64,000 bases of DNA from assembly GCA_020152595.1 (NCBI GenBank), contig JAIGNY010000750.1, positions 687,001-751,000 of the forward strand, given 5' to 3'. Below are positions 12,801 through 23,599 of the stretch, in pieces. Each line of letters begins with the position of its first letter. Position 1 is the stretch's first letter. The position numbers and the translations under genes were made by a program. The DNA comes from Chiridota heheva (taxonomy: Eukaryota > Echinodermata > Holothuroidea > Apodida > Chiridotidae). The notes beneath the pieces were generated by a model. It worked only from the letters and a program-made list of their open reading frames with translations, was not told the DNA's origin and did not search any database.

Positions 12801-15800
12801 CACATTTGTTACATGAACGTGGATATGAAAACTCAGTAAATAAATTTGTTTACAAAAAGGTGTAGGAAACGGGGAATAGGGGTTGAGCTCCCTGCATGAG
12901 GCCTACTCTGAGCAAATTTATGTCCTGCATCTGGTGGGCTAGTCAAATAGTGTAACTTTCTTACACAGGCGGCCCCCACGATTTAGACATGATGGCACCC
13001 CCCATAAACTCACACACTTAAGCCTTCCTGAAAAAAGCAAATAACTCTTGTTAGAAGCATTATTTTAACACGTTTCCATATAACAATCAAAATGTAGAAA
13101 ATAAATCTTGAAGCAACTTTTAAACAAAGAATAACTTTTGTCATCAAACAGTGAATATTAAACTTCGTTGCTCACCCTTTCCCACCTTCTCAGCCTTCCC
13201 CCTCCCTTTTCTCAAAAAGTAACGGCAAGATTGTTGTGTAATCTACATTTTTAAAAGTTCAATCACAGACATGTCCTCATTTTATTCCATAAGAATATAA
13301 TGTTTAATATTCTCTCTCGTTTCTTTCCTTTTAGGGAGATAAGTATACTTTATCCTTGTATTATTTGTTTGAGAATTCATTTTTAAGCTATTTTCTTAAT
13401 TTCCATTTGTTTTATTTCAGAGTTTTCTTTGTTCGTTCTGCACGATTTTTGTTTCTCGCATTTCATTAACTTTTTGTTTACTATAGGCTATGGCCATTAC
13501 CCAACTTTTCAGGTGTAATTCTTGGGAAATTTCCCCTCCCCCCATTCAGGGCTGTAATTCTTGGGAAAATTCTCCTCTCACCCCATTCAGGGCCTAAATT
13601 TCCCCTCCATTATTTTGGAGGAATACCCATGCAGCGAAATGGTGTACACAGTTATTTTGATTCCCTTTTCCAAATATGTGAATAGGAGTCTTAGTATGGG
13701 GTGGGGCCAAAATAGGGATAAGTTGTAGAGGGTATATGGACTGCGACAATTCAACTAGTATTCAAATTTTCAAAAGTTTAGTCACAGACATGCCTGTATT
13801 TTATTCCATGAAAATCTAATGTTTAATATTATCGTCTATTTCTTTCTTTTTAGGGAGATAAGTATACTTTATCCTGGTATTATTTGTTTGAGAATTCTTT
13901 ATTTTTAAGCTATTTTCTTAATTTCTATTTGTTTTACTTTAATGAGTTTTGTTTTTGTTCGTTCTGCATGATTTTTCATTCTTGTTCCTTTATCCATGCA
14001 AGGTATTTCAATTATGAGGCTAATTAAGATTATTTAGTTTAAAAGCAAATTAAATCTATAAAAAAAATCATAAACAAATTATCATGAGGGACAGGGCGGG
14101 AAGGCGGGGTGGGCCACCCATGTGAAACAGCAAAGCTAGGTGTCAATAGCAGACCCCTAGCTTGATTTAGATAGGGGCAGGGTGCTAGACTTGTTTAGGG
14201 GCACATTAATGCGCGCGCGAAGTGCTACGTCTTTTCAGCATGGAGTCCAGGGGCCCCTTTACAAACAGGACAATTGCTTACTATGCTATCATTCTGTGTT
14301 CTGTATTCATTTATAAGGTTAATTAAGATTATTCAGTTGCAGGAAAAAAAAATATTTTAAATTCTTGTTAGGAGCAGGGCGGACCCCAGGGGGCAGGGCA
14401 GACCCCAGGGGAAGGGCAGACCCGCAGGGGACAGTGCAGACTCCCAGGGGGCAGGGCAGACTCCCAAGGGGAAGAGCGGACTCCCAGGGGGAGGGTGGGC
14501 CCACGGAGGGGCAGGGGCCCCTGTAAAACAGCAAAGCTAGGGGTCTGAATAGGGATAAGTTATGTAGGGCATAGGGACTGCGACGATTTGTCAAGTAGGC
14601 CTATTACCAGCTAGCAACTCTAGTATGATTACAATTAAGAAAAATATAAACATGACATAATGAAAACCATTTACAACAACAGGTGGCAATGCGTATGTTC
14701 GGATTATTACTTGTTCCTGTGAAAACTTTCAAGAAGATTCTAATTTAAATTATAATCAATAATGGAGAAGATGATGATATTTACCTTATAATACAAATGA
14801 CAAATATTTACAAATGACACCCCAAAAAAGAGCAAGTATTGTAGCAGTAAATGTATAAGTTTCATCTGTAGATATCGCAGCTGCCAGATCTTTGAAACGA
14901 TATATGGCCAAATTGTAAAAGCAAAAAATTTAACTCAATTTCTGTGTTATTGTTCTTGTTTTTTTGAGGAAAAAAAAAGGAATAGTGAAATGTATTTTGT
15001 TGGAATAGTGGCAAAAAATCACCAGATCTTTGAAACGGTATAGGGCCAAATTGTTAAAGCAAAAATCTAAACTCAATTTCTATCTTATTGTTGTTTTTTC
15101 AAGGGAAAAAAATAGGAATAGTGAAATGTATTCCGTTGGAATAGTGGCAAAAAATTACAATTTTGACCAACAAAGAGCAAGTATTTACACGACAAACTAT
15201 CAAAATGAATGAAAATAGGCCTATATGCTATCTAAAATGCTTACACTATTGTAGAAAATACATAAGTGCTCATAGATGTATATGACAACATAAGTATTTG
15301 CTTTATTCTGGGGAGGGCAGGCTGCACTTGGTCAAAGGTTCCTCCAAACAAAGAGCAAGTAAAATACATGGCAAACTATAAAAATAAATGAAAATAGGCT
15401 ATATACATATATGACGCCATCAGTATTTGTTTCTATATTATGGGGAAAGTAGGGTGCATCTAGTCAATGGTTCCCCCGCCCCAAGAAATAATTGTTGATG
15501 TACATGTAACTTCCACGTAGTAGAAAACTGTTGTGATTGAGATTCACGTTGAGATTCACGATCCAGATTTAAGATTATGAATCTAACATGCATGGACAGA
15601 TATGGATAAGTGCCACGTGGTGACAAAGGAACTTGGTTTCGTTTGATCGTATTATCTGGTGTATTGAAGGGATCAAAACAGTTAGTTTTATTCTTCTTGT
15701 TATCAATGATGGAAAAATGAGCAAGCTTAATGCACGGTGCACGAAGGCCTGCCTCTTCTTTGTTCTCCGCATCCTCACTGATCCACGTAACCCTTACTTC

Positions 15801-18800
15801 CATTCCATCCGTTCTCCCTCCTTCACCAACCTCTTCAATCTCAACAAACGCATCCCCCCACCTTTCGGGATTCGGATGCACTCTCACTTCTCCAAAGCCA
15901 ACATCAACATTTTCTTGATCGCCAGATACACCATCCCACCTACACCCACCTGAACCCACCCTTCCCAAGGTGTACCTTGGTCTTTCCTCCTTCACGAAAG
16001 CTCTTCACAACCCAACCTTGTTCCACTCCAAATACTGCCAACTCAGTAGACATTTCCATGACTACTCGTTCCTCTTTACTGACGGCTCCACACTAGAAGG
16101 CTCTTCTGCAGCCGCCGCCGCCTGTCCTGGCCTCACCCTCTCCTCAAGACTATCCGATGGCACCTCTATCTACTCTGCTGAGAAAAAAGCCATCCTCCTA
16201 GCCTTAAACTTTACAGAACTCTCTTTCTGCCCTTGTTTCGTCATCTTCTTCGACTTTAAATCCGTCCTCACTGTCCACTAAATCTACAAATCCTCAACAA
16301 ACTTCACTCTCTCCTCCTTAGGAAAGAATATCGTCTTCTTTTGGATTCCCAGCCATGTCGGCATCCCTGGCAACGAGAGAGTCGACAGAGCCGCCAACAA
16401 AGCTCTGTCAAACATCGCCTCTTCTTTTCCTATTCCACACTCAGACCTCCATCTCCAACTACATAAAAAAAACCTGGCAAAACTCCTGGAATCAAACAAA
16501 GTCGGGACCAACACCCCTCTGCACAGTCGCAACCTCAGGGAAGTCATTGTTGTCACCCGCATCTGCCTCAGACACTCCTCTCTTTCTCACTCCCATCTCT
16601 TATCCGGCCCCCCTACCCCTCTCTGCCCCACTTGTAACACCGATCTCTCCATCAAGCATATCTTCGTAACCTGTCCCTTATACCAGAACTCCAGATCTTT
16701 TCTCTCTTCACTATCCTCAATCTCAGACCTTTTTAAAAACAATTCTTCCTCGAACATCATCAACTTCCTCTGCAACAACAACCTCTTCCACCACATTAAA
16801 GTTCCTCCTCTCCCCCTCCCCCACCTTTCTATACTTAAACCTTACTTACTTCCTTTTTTTTCTCTCTTTCTGTTTTTCCCCCCTTTTCTCCCTTACAAAC
16901 TTTCCTTTCCTCACTATCCTAAATCTTACATCATAATTTATTAGCACCCTCTTGGCTTATTGACTCTGACTGTCGGGGTGCCATTAAACATCCACAAACC
17001 AAACCAAATCATTGAATTCTCCAAATTCGAAGGAATTAAAGGAAAAGATTTCTGTCATTCGTTTCCAATAATAATTCTTGCATCTGAGAAGAAAACTTTC
17101 AAAACATTGAATTCGTTAATAGTTTAGCCATAGGCCTTTGTCCTTCTTTTACTTCATGAAAAACTAATGTATAATATTCTCTCTCGTTTCTTTCTGTTTA
17201 GGGAGATATAGTATACTTTATCCTTGTATTATTTGTTTGACTTTTCTAATGTTAAGCCTGCTATTTTCTTAATTTTCAGTTGTTTTATATTTACTTTGAT
17301 AAGTTAATTTAGGTAAGGTCATAGTATTGGCTAACACTATTTTGAATAGTAAGTACATTTTTAAACCTCTTTATGAATGAATTTTTGATCATTTTGAAAA
17401 ATGTAAATTGGAGTGTTCTCTTCAATTTGGCCATTTTAAATTGGCATTGGATTGCAAAGGGTGTACTCCCTGGCTACCAATCAAGGTACGGCTACTGAAA
17501 GTTGCATATGTTTTTCATTGGTATACAAAGTTTATTCTTTGATGAATATCTGGATAGGTTTAAGTAAATATCAGCTTCTGTGAATTTGTCGTTGATGAAA
17601 GAGGAGAAATCAAAGAAATTATTCATATTTCTGACAACTAAAACAATTATTTATTTTTTGTTGGCCACACTTGAAATGGCAACCATAGAGGAATTGCCCT
17701 GATGACATAACCAAACTGAAGGACATACTGTACAAGGTGTTTTTAAAAACATTTTTCTACTCTTTGAATTGTTATAACTTCTAAACATAATAAGATATTA
17801 AGATAGTTTTTTCACCACTTTGTTTTTACAAATTTTCTTTATCATATATAAAAAAAATGCAAATTTATGGGAATATTCCTTTAACTTGCGATACTTCTGT
17901 GCAGATGCCGTACATTTCTTTTATTTTTCACACCATGAGTTTGTTCATGACTGATGAAGGGATAACTGACTTGTGTGCTTGCCAAATGCTCAAATTGGTT
18001 TGTAATTATTTCTTGAAATTCATTTTTCTTCCCTTTAAAAATGATCTTCTGTTTGATTTTTTGTACAGGAATTCCTGGTTATGTGGAACATGCTGCAGGT
18101 ACCGAAAGAGTTGAACTTGAAAAATTACAACAAGGAAATAGAGTAAGCCACATATTTACTATTATTATGATTATGTTTTACATACTAGAAGGAAAAAAAA
18201 GAGGATTTTCTGACTAAAAATCCTCAAATAATGAAAACACAGAGAACGATCTTATGTAATAATAGATTGAACTTTCCATCAGACATAGTAATATTTCTTT
18301 CAGAATCAAATATTCTTATGAGTTTATTTTGCAATCAGTTTTATTTTCTTCAGTAATTCAGTGTATACTATGTCACAGCATTAATATAAATAGGACATAG
18401 TATTCAGTAGTATCTAACTTATGGCAATATAATTAATTTGCATTTTCAAAGTGGTCAGACATGTACAGAGTTGGAATTAATTATAGAATTTCCCAGTTTT
18501 GAATAAAGGTGTCAAAAAAAAATTGTGACAGAAATAATATTAATGTAGTAATTATATCTTTATTTGCTCAACTTCTTAACTTTTTTCCACATACTGTTGC
18601 TTACTCAAGAACTCCCCCCCAAGTTTTTCATTATTATTATTATATTTTTATAAAACAAATTTTTCTTGCTGCGAATGCCCATTTGTCAGTGGTTATAACC
18701 ATTGATTTTTTACCAGGTCTGGACCTAAATATCCTTCTTGTATCATAGATGATAATAACAGAAACACTGGAGGTTAGAAGAATGTCATTGATTTCTTGTG

Positions 18801-20693
18801 CTATTCAAGAGATATTAATTAATGTACCATGTTTGTTTGATAAATGCTGGTGTAGTATGCAAATTCTTCTTTTCAAGAGCTTCCCTCGCTCCCCACAACT
18901 TAATTGCTGAGTTCTTCCAGAAAAATCCTCCGGATAAAATTAACTCCTTTCTTCATCATGCTTCCCTCTACAACCATATTTAATTCTCCTCTTTCACCCC
19001 CTTTCTACTTTGTTTTTGTTTCAACCATGCACCTCCCCTCTCGATTATAGCTTTCTGACCTCTTGTTCTTTAATTTCTCTTATTCTCCTCCTGTTTCCTT
19101 TCCTTCCTACCTCTAGAATAATCTGACCTCTCAGGCACATTTTGACCCTTGTTGTCGTGGTGCTGTTAAGCCCTCATCAAACAATCAAGAGTGACATCAC
19201 ACATTTTACAATTCTTGATGTGTCTGACTGAAAATTGATTGGAAGTTTAGAATTACTTCAAAATTCCTGGTTAAAAACAGTCTTTTATGATTACTAGTTT
19301 TCCTGCATTGCAGGTGAACCAAGAACTTCACTGGTTACCACTTTTATCATTTTGATAAAATGTTGGTGAAACCTGGACTGGAATATACTTGTGTTATTTG
19401 ACCAAGTTGTGGTCAACTGTAATTTCATGATTTGTAATTAATTACAATTATATTGTAACTAAAAGTCTTCATTAGTTCAAATGGAACTTAACCCACTTGC
19501 TTTAGAAGTGACTTGTTGTACACATTTGAAGTGTTGCATGGAGTTCCCATCCCTTGTTTTGTTCTTGTAGATGATCCTGATTTTCCAGTATGTACATTGT
19601 TTTCAGTAGATTTTTGGTCCATGTTTCTTCTGCATATTTAAATACCTTATGAATCTCTTGCAAGTACATCATTGATTTGCATTCTCTGTTTCCAGGATCC
19701 ATTTCAAACAGAAGTGAAGGTGAAGTCTAAAGGTACCATGGCCCAGCCAATAGAAATCCCATCTTTCCATGAAAAAAGAATTGTTGGTTGTATCTGTAAG
19801 TATGAAGGAATTTTTTTGTCATTCTTTTTCATCATTTGAAAGACATCTAACTCATGGTAATAGAATTAATTTGCATTTTCAAAGTGGTCAGACATGTACA
19901 GAGTTGAAATTTATTATAGAATTTCCCACAGTTCTGAATAAAGGTATCAAAATTCTTCCCACAAAAAATTGTGACAGAAATAATATTATTGTAGTAAATA
20001 TACATATATATGCTCACACTTCTTAACTTTTTTCTACAAATTTTTCATTATTATTATTATTATATTTTTATGAAACAAATATTTCTTGCCGCAAATGCTC
20101 GTTTTTCCTGTGGTAATAACCCTGTTTTTTTTTCCTGGTCTGGACCTAAGTCTCTCTGATGCTTATTTTCTTGCTGTATTACATTTTTGTAGTGTTTCAA
20201 TTTATTTTATATTTGTGATATGTACATTGCTTTGTAAGATCTTGTGTTTTAGATCACATTTTTCAGTTCATTGTGATTTAGTTAGCAATCGATCCTACAT
20301 CATTGAAAGATAACAAACAGTTTTGTTCACACAAGTGTTGTTACCACTTGAATTTGACTATTCATACATAGCACACCACTTGTTTTCATTATAGAGAGCA
20401 TATGTCTGACATAGTTGATTGTATCATTGTTTGCTTCGTAATGTGATCTTGAAATCTTAAGTTGATTATTTTGCACATTTTTGTCACTGTTGGTGGGTTA
20501 CATTTTTATCCCCTTAGGTGAAGATGATCAGACATTTATCAGGTGGATGTGGTTATTCGAAGGCGAACCTCAAAGATGTGATTGCGGAAGTGTGTACAAG
20601 TTGGTAAAAGGTGGATCCCGTCTTGCAGGGAGATGGAGGTCATTGACAATGGTGCAAATAAAAGCTGTAATACAGCAGTGGTTCCACTGTTAA
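6781..20693 (+). CDS. COX5B: COX5B homologue: cytochrome c oxidase subunit Vb (four exons)
   Basis: Nuclear-encoded zinc-binding subunit of mitochondrial complex IV, acting on the matrix side of the inner membrane. Coding exons are 6781-6871, 18069-18142, 19696-19795 and 20518-20693: 441 bases including the stop, 146 residues, with GT-AG sites and matching phases throughout. The first 30 residues ([16 protein letters not shown]...) are Arg-rich and without acidic residues, as expected of a mitochondrial presequence. The family signature KRIVGCIC then (E)DD...[12 protein letters not shown]...CGSVYKLV matches mammalian [11 protein letters not shown]...WFWLHKGEAQRC..CGAHYKLV. The first zinc pair is CxC, as in mammals; the second is also CxC (RCDCG) where mammals have CxxC. 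The protein runs about 25 residues past the usual YKLV end. Intron 1 is 11.2 kb and full of repeats. No second copy of the gene is seen. Confidence 0.93.
6900..7275. other. COX5B intron 1, 5' part: nothing recognised
   Basis: AT-rich intron DNA with short echoes of TTAGGCCTA and GTTAGTAGG words. No coding or RNA feature is visible. Confidence 0.4.
7280..8692 (-). pseudogene. Dead LINE (minus strand), part 2: end of endonuclease, linker and start of RT
   Basis: Reading leftwards on the minus strand, a frame at 8712-8395 contains [11 protein letters not shown] and [13 protein letters not shown], matching the C-terminal half of the exonuclease-endonuclease-phosphatase (EEP) domain of LINEs. The frame at 8360-7974 is a Lys-rich linker ([12 protein letters not shown]). 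Broken frames further left contain [16 protein letters not shown] and, at about 7470-7350, AEKCFF followed by [14 protein letters not shown], the first reverse-transcriptase blocks. The RT palm and 3' end are absent, so the element lost its 3' part, the reverse of the usual 5' truncation. It continues in the piece at 11037-11660 beyond a nested insertion. Confidence 0.8.
8694..10980 (+). mobile_element. Non-autonomous mobile element with an internal 24-bp minisatellite, copy 1
   Basis: Left end: GGTTCGCATGCGAAGC then ATGCGAACCTATGTAATGG and a CGTCCGTCCGGCCGTCCACAG block. It is followed by degenerate 30-bp repeats of CCTCAGAAATGTTAAAGTTT (about 8765-8960), unique sequence (about 9060-9450), the minisatellite, and a right end GAGATGCCATTTTTATAATT. 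Every block recurs in the same order, inverted, at 31517-32536, which defines the unit as one mobile element. The first 30 bases can form a hairpin (GGTTCGCAT pairs with ATGCGAACC). No transposase or RT is encoded. It sits inside the endonuclease domain of a dead LINE. An internal segment (about 9370-9460) is repeated at 9690-9780. The class is undetermined; Helitron-like elements with internal arrays are one possibility. Confidence 0.75.
9450..10955 (+). repeat. 24-bp minisatellite (GGGATGCCATGTGGGACATG family) in mobile element copy 1
   Basis: The consensus is a 24-bp unit reading ATGCCATGTGGGACATGG plus GGTGGG. The left part is diverged and interrupted by a unique segment at about 9675-9790. 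The right part (about 10620-10930) is nearly homogeneous, suggesting recent expansion there. Because 24 is divisible by three and the unit has no stop, each frame on both strands encodes its own 8-residue repeat (for example MPCGTWGG or SHPMSHMA). The resulting frames of up to 248 codons are not genes. Confidence 0.95.
11037..11660 (-). pseudogene. Dead LINE (minus strand), part 1: N-terminal endonuclease
   Basis: A minus-strand frame of 119 codons contains [21 protein letters not shown] and CTGTWTRIQ, core motifs of the LINE EEP endonuclease. The upstream broken part (about 11640-11560) reads [12 protein letters not shown], the usual domain start. The protein resumes at 8692 after the mobile element insertion, so both pieces are one former element. 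Confidence 0.85.
11661..13200. other. COX5B intron 1: LINE 5' remnant and plain intron
   Basis: About 11660-12130 is T/C-rich on the plus strand and may be the degraded 5' part of the minus-strand LINE. Further right there is only a short direct repeat, GTGGTGGCTTGTTAGTAAGG, at about 12570 and 12613. Nothing else is supported. Confidence 0.35.
13212..13970. repeat. Two copies of a ~200-bp dispersed repeat
   Basis: Segments at about 13240-13440 and 13770-13970 share TTTAGGGAGATAAGTATAC, TTATTTGTTTGAGAATTC and TTAAGCTATTTTCTTAATTT in the same order. A third, more diverged copy lies at about 17150-17290. No coding potential; probably an old interspersed repeat. Confidence 0.7.
14095..14600. repeat. 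GC-rich repeats around GGGGCAGGGCAGACCCC
   Basis: Local tandem variants of a roughly 20-bp unit (AGGGGGCAGGGCAGACTCCC) lie at about 14375-14500. The phrase ACAGCAAAGCTAGG occurs at 14127 and 14527, and AGGGATAAGTT at 13714 and 14551. G-rich low-complexity DNA; the 91-codon minus-strand frame across it is Pro-rich repeat translation, not a gene. Confidence 0.6.
14886..15440. repeat. Tandem duplications of ~135 bp in COX5B intron 1
   Basis: CAGATCTTTGAAACG through AATAGTGGCAAAAAAT occurs at about 14886-15019 and again, head to tail, at about 15021-15154. A second pair (ATGAAAATAGGC through GGTTCC) lies at about 15205-15345 and 15385-15475. All are noncoding. Confidence 0.7.
15720..17010 (+). 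pseudogene. Dead RNase H-bearing LINE, RT C terminus to 3' tail
   Basis: Plus-strand fragments run in LINE order: an RT C-terminal piece ([16 protein letters not shown], about 15735-15795), then RNase H. The RNase H piece begins [16 protein letters not shown] (about 16075-16120) and continues through [10 protein letters not shown] and [20 protein letters not shown] after a frameshift (about 16335-16395). A C-terminal Cys/His cluster follows ([19 protein letters not shown]). The 3' UTR is C/T-rich and ends GGGGTGCCATTAAACATCC followed by ACCAAACCAAA. Several frameshifts and stops. It resembles I-group elements with RNase H and is related to the minus-strand element at 57763-59680. Confidence 0.85.
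17150..18068. other. COX5B intron 1, 3' part
   Basis: It begins with the third copy of the ~200-bp dispersed repeat (about 17150-17290) and is otherwise AT-rich intron without recognisable features up to the acceptor TTTTTTGTACAG before exon 2. Confidence 0.5.
18069..18142 (+). CDS. COX5B: COX5B exon 2
   Basis: Acceptor TTTTGTACAG, donor AGA/GTAAGC. It encodes [20 protein letters not shown] and a few more residues, aligning with the start of the mature mammalian subunit (GVPTDEEQATGLERE). It joins exon 1 in phase 1 and ends on a codon boundary. Confidence 0.9.
18412..18730 (+). repeat. ~320-bp direct repeat, intron 2 copy
   Basis: The block from ATCTAACTTATGG to GGTCTGGACCTAA recurs as a clear but indel-containing match in intron 3 at 19844-20151, in the same orientation. 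The two copies flank exon 3. Confidence 0.85.
18878..19187 (+). mobile_element. 5'-truncated RNase H-type LINE 3' end (plus strand)
   Basis: It starts AGAGCTTCCCTCGCTCCCCA, encodes a broken LAPHN...AEFFQKNP remnant and ends TTGTCGTGGTGCTGTTAAGC then CCTCATCAAACAATCAA. It matches in reverse complement the 3' ends at 23600, 44380, 57763 and 62519. Only about 310 bases remain. Confidence 0.85.
19696..19795 (+). CDS. COX5B: COX5B exon 3
   Basis: Acceptor CTCTGTTTCCAG, donor T/GTAAGTAT. It encodes [15 protein letters not shown], then [15 protein letters not shown] with the last Cys codon split. The final block holds the first zinc-ligand pair (CIC) of the subunit. Because the intron phase leaves one base, the exon boundary is unambiguous. 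Confidence 0.92.
19844..20151 (+). repeat. ~320-bp direct repeat, intron 3 copy
   Basis: Second copy of the block at 18412-18730, same orientation, with small indels such as an extra ATTCTTCCCAC and an expanded ATT run. Confidence 0.85.
20518..20693 (+). CDS. COX5B: COX5B exon 4 (zinc-site half and stop)
   Basis: Acceptor CCCTTAG. It completes the Cys codon and encodes [20 protein letters not shown], then [12 protein letters not shown]. Mammalian COX5B ends about seven residues after YKLV; here the frame continues about 25 more residues to TAA at 20691-20693. A GTAAAA donor-like site lies exactly after the TTG of YKL, so the extension might be replaced by a further exon. Confidence 0.85.
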
Positions 20694-22760
20694 CCGTGTT
20701 CAATAGAGTCACAATATGTGTGGTCATTCTAGGACACTTTTCTAGGGAGACAATGAAGCTTGTAATTACATTTTAAGAAATATATGAAACAAAAATTAAA
20801 TTTTTTGTAGGGTTGCTGTTTGAAAACAAACTGTGATTAAATATATATGTGAAGTTGACCAAAAAATGTTTTAAATTCTTTCTTATGTATATGAAAATTG
20901 ATGTGTAATATTTACATACTTTTCATGCTGTTACCTTTCATTAACTCATCACTGTGTATAAAGTTTCTTAGAAAATGATGCAAAATTTTGTTAAGAGTAG
21001 CCTACCCTTGTTTGTGCCAAGTTAGGATACCACTGTTACTCTTGTCAGATTGACTGCTGCAAGCCTTGCATGATCGTGAAACTTAAATGCAAAGAAAAGG
21101 CAGTGTTCTACCTGGAATTTTATGAGTCGGTGTGAAAAAGATAAGGCATTGCAAACGGAAGCATTTGTTTCATGGGAATATTAACTTATTTTAAATCTAC
21201 AACACAGCAACTGTGGTTTGAGAGTTTGCCAGATGTAGCTATGAATCGTGAGAAAATTGAATGTATGCCCCAGGGTTGAAGAAATACAAAAAAAGTCACT
21301 CGCCAAACTTGGCAAGGCTCTATTAAGTGTGATGAATACCACAAAATATAATATATTTCTACTCACCTCAATGATTTTGTACTCGCCTATGGTGAGTAGG
21401 CGAGTGGTTATTTGGTATGACCGATAGGCGAGTGGTTTTTTGGTTTGACCGATACTACATGCAGAGGAATTCTAGAAGTAGCAAAACTACTTCTGATAAT
21501 TGCCTTTGAGTCCAAAGTTAAAAAAAACTGATGAAATAGTGTGTGCTTGTAAATATGATAGTACATTTACATTTCAAAACTGTAATGAAAGTTTAATAAG
21601 CATTTATTTAATTACATGTTTATTTGAAGTGAATTACATGTTTGACAACAGCTTCTGCAAACATTTGGTTTATCTTTCATTTTTCTTAGAAGTTTATGCA
21701 TAAGGAATAGTTAAGTTGACAAATATGTCCCATTTTAAAACAAATAATAAGAAATGGGGAGTTAAGGTGGATACTTCACTGTTTGAAATTCTTGTTTTTT
21801 CAGTACATTGTATATTTGGTGTGATAGAAGACAAAAAGAACTATAAAACTACCATGACATCTTGCTTCATTCATTTTAAAGATGTTACTAATGTGAAAGT
21901 GACTGACTATGACAGTCTACTGTTGAAGGAGCCCCATTTGTGAGGAAAAGTTCTCTAAAGCATGTTAAATCTTTTATAAACATGATGCCTAAACATTCAT
22001 CTTTTTATAAAAAAAATTGTTTTAGATAAATTATTAATTCTTTAATATTCAAACAAAAGGGAGTTTGTGTGAAAAAAATGTTTTTTTAAAAACTTCAATG
22101 TACTTTTTACCTTCCAATAAAACACACCGAACCTGTTAAACATTCATTTCACTGGACACAGCATTTAAAAAAAAAAAGTTAAACATTTTGATTCTGTTGG
22201 TATACTTTCAACTGACATTATTAGGTAAAATATTTGCTTTACATTTCAGTCTAACTGTATATCATAAATGTTGTAAATCACATTCTTGTAATCAAGTTAT
22301 GTTTTTTCTGGACAATTTGAGCAAAAATTCACCATAAAAATGACATCAATCAAAGTTTATACACAAGAAATTTTGAATATGTCTTGACTGTATAGATTCA
22401 CATTCTCTTCAAAAGACTGATAAGTCAATACACTCGGTGTTACAGAACTTTACAGCACTTTCAAAGATTTCCATGAAACGAAGTGGCCGAATCTGTACAG
22501 AATAGATTTTGGAGACCAGTCTTGGCTGTGATTAATTACTGTTATGCAGATCCTAAAAATCAATTTTATGAGTTGTTTTATATTGTAAATTCAAACATAA
22601 AAAATTTAATTTTCTTGTGATCAGATAAAGATTTTACATTTTCTTTAGTTTCATTGTATTTTGGTCCTCTGTGATATAAGACTACTAACCCTTTTATTAA
22701 AGATTTATACAATTTTGTAAAATAATAGTTGGTTTACTTAACGGTTTACTACTGGCTGCT
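20694..22760. other. COX5B 3' UTR and downstream intergenic DNA
   Basis: AATAAA-like hexamers occur at 20795-20800 (ATTAAA) and about 22117-22122 (AATAAA); which is used is unknown. A 32-bp direct repeat (GGCGAGTGGTTWTTTGGT) lies at about 21395-21460. No coding sequence is supported. Confidence 0.4.
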
Positions 22761-22772
22761 AATCAAAAGGTT

Positions 22773-23035
22773 AGGTTAAATCATCCAAGTCCTCAAAGGC
22801 CCATATCCTCGGCTTCCTTGGCGTAAGCAGATAAGAGTACAAGACTCCCCTTGGATGGGGGTGCCAGTCCATTGCAGGTTTAACTCCTCAGCAATGCTGG
22901 TTCTTATTTTACAGCAAGTTGATTGCTCAAGGACAAGGCAGTGCTTGTGGCGGGAATCAAACCTGGTACCTTTCGCATACGAGCAAGACTCCTTAAACAC
23001 TGAGCCACTGCACTAATTGAAAAGACTCCTAACCT
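22773..23035 (-). mobile_element. tRNA-derived SINE with perfect 12-bp target-site duplication
   Basis: On the minus strand the head has an A-box-like GTGGCTCAGTGTTTAAGG and a B box GGTTTGATTCCCGCC with tRNA-like spacing. A body with CCTTGTCCTTGAGCAA follows. Flanks at 22761-22772 and 23036-23047 are identical (AATCAAAAGGTT), the hallmark of retrotransposition by a LINE endonuclease. Confidence 0.85.
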
Positions 23036-23047
23036 AATCAAAAGGTT

Positions 23048-23599
23048 GCAGGCTACAACAATCTCAGAAAGTAATTACATACAAGTACACAAAGATGTTT
23101 GCACAAGGCAAGGCTGGATGCCACTTGATAGTCTTTACTTCAGTCGTTTCACGCAAATCTGTAAACTGAATCTGTAAACTGAAATATCTCCTTGATGTAA
23201 TACGAGTTTTGAATACTTTCTCAATTTGTTCCTTTTTTATCTGCTTTCATGTAAGATTTGTAAGTTGTTTGTACAAAAATGTTATTATCAGTGAAAAAAC
23301 CTGACTGATTCAGTTTCACAGATTGGCTCATTATGACTTGCATCTGAAAGTGATCTACTCATCATAATGATGTCTTAGATACATCAATTGGTTCATCCAC
23401 CACACTTGGATAGATAATGCTGTTTTTACCTGCAAATGTTTTCCTACATTTTATTCTTTCAGGGTGTTTTGAATTATAAAAGTTTTGATCTCAAAACGTT
23501 AAACAGCTTCTGGTTCTTTGAAAGATATGTGGTTTTTATTGTTGACAGTATTATTTGACTTCAGTTTGGTTACCAAATAATTTTTTTATTAATTTGATA
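23048..23599. other. Intergenic, with a dispersed repeat copy
   Basis: The segment 23260-23439 (TAAGTTGTTTGTACAAAAAT to ACTTGGATAGAT) is repeated in the same orientation at 27817-27974. Nothing else is recognised. Confidence 0.6.

Noticed and set aside
15438..15995. 185-codon minus-strand frame
   Set aside because: Mostly the antisense of LINE RT sequence on the plus strand; no independent motif.
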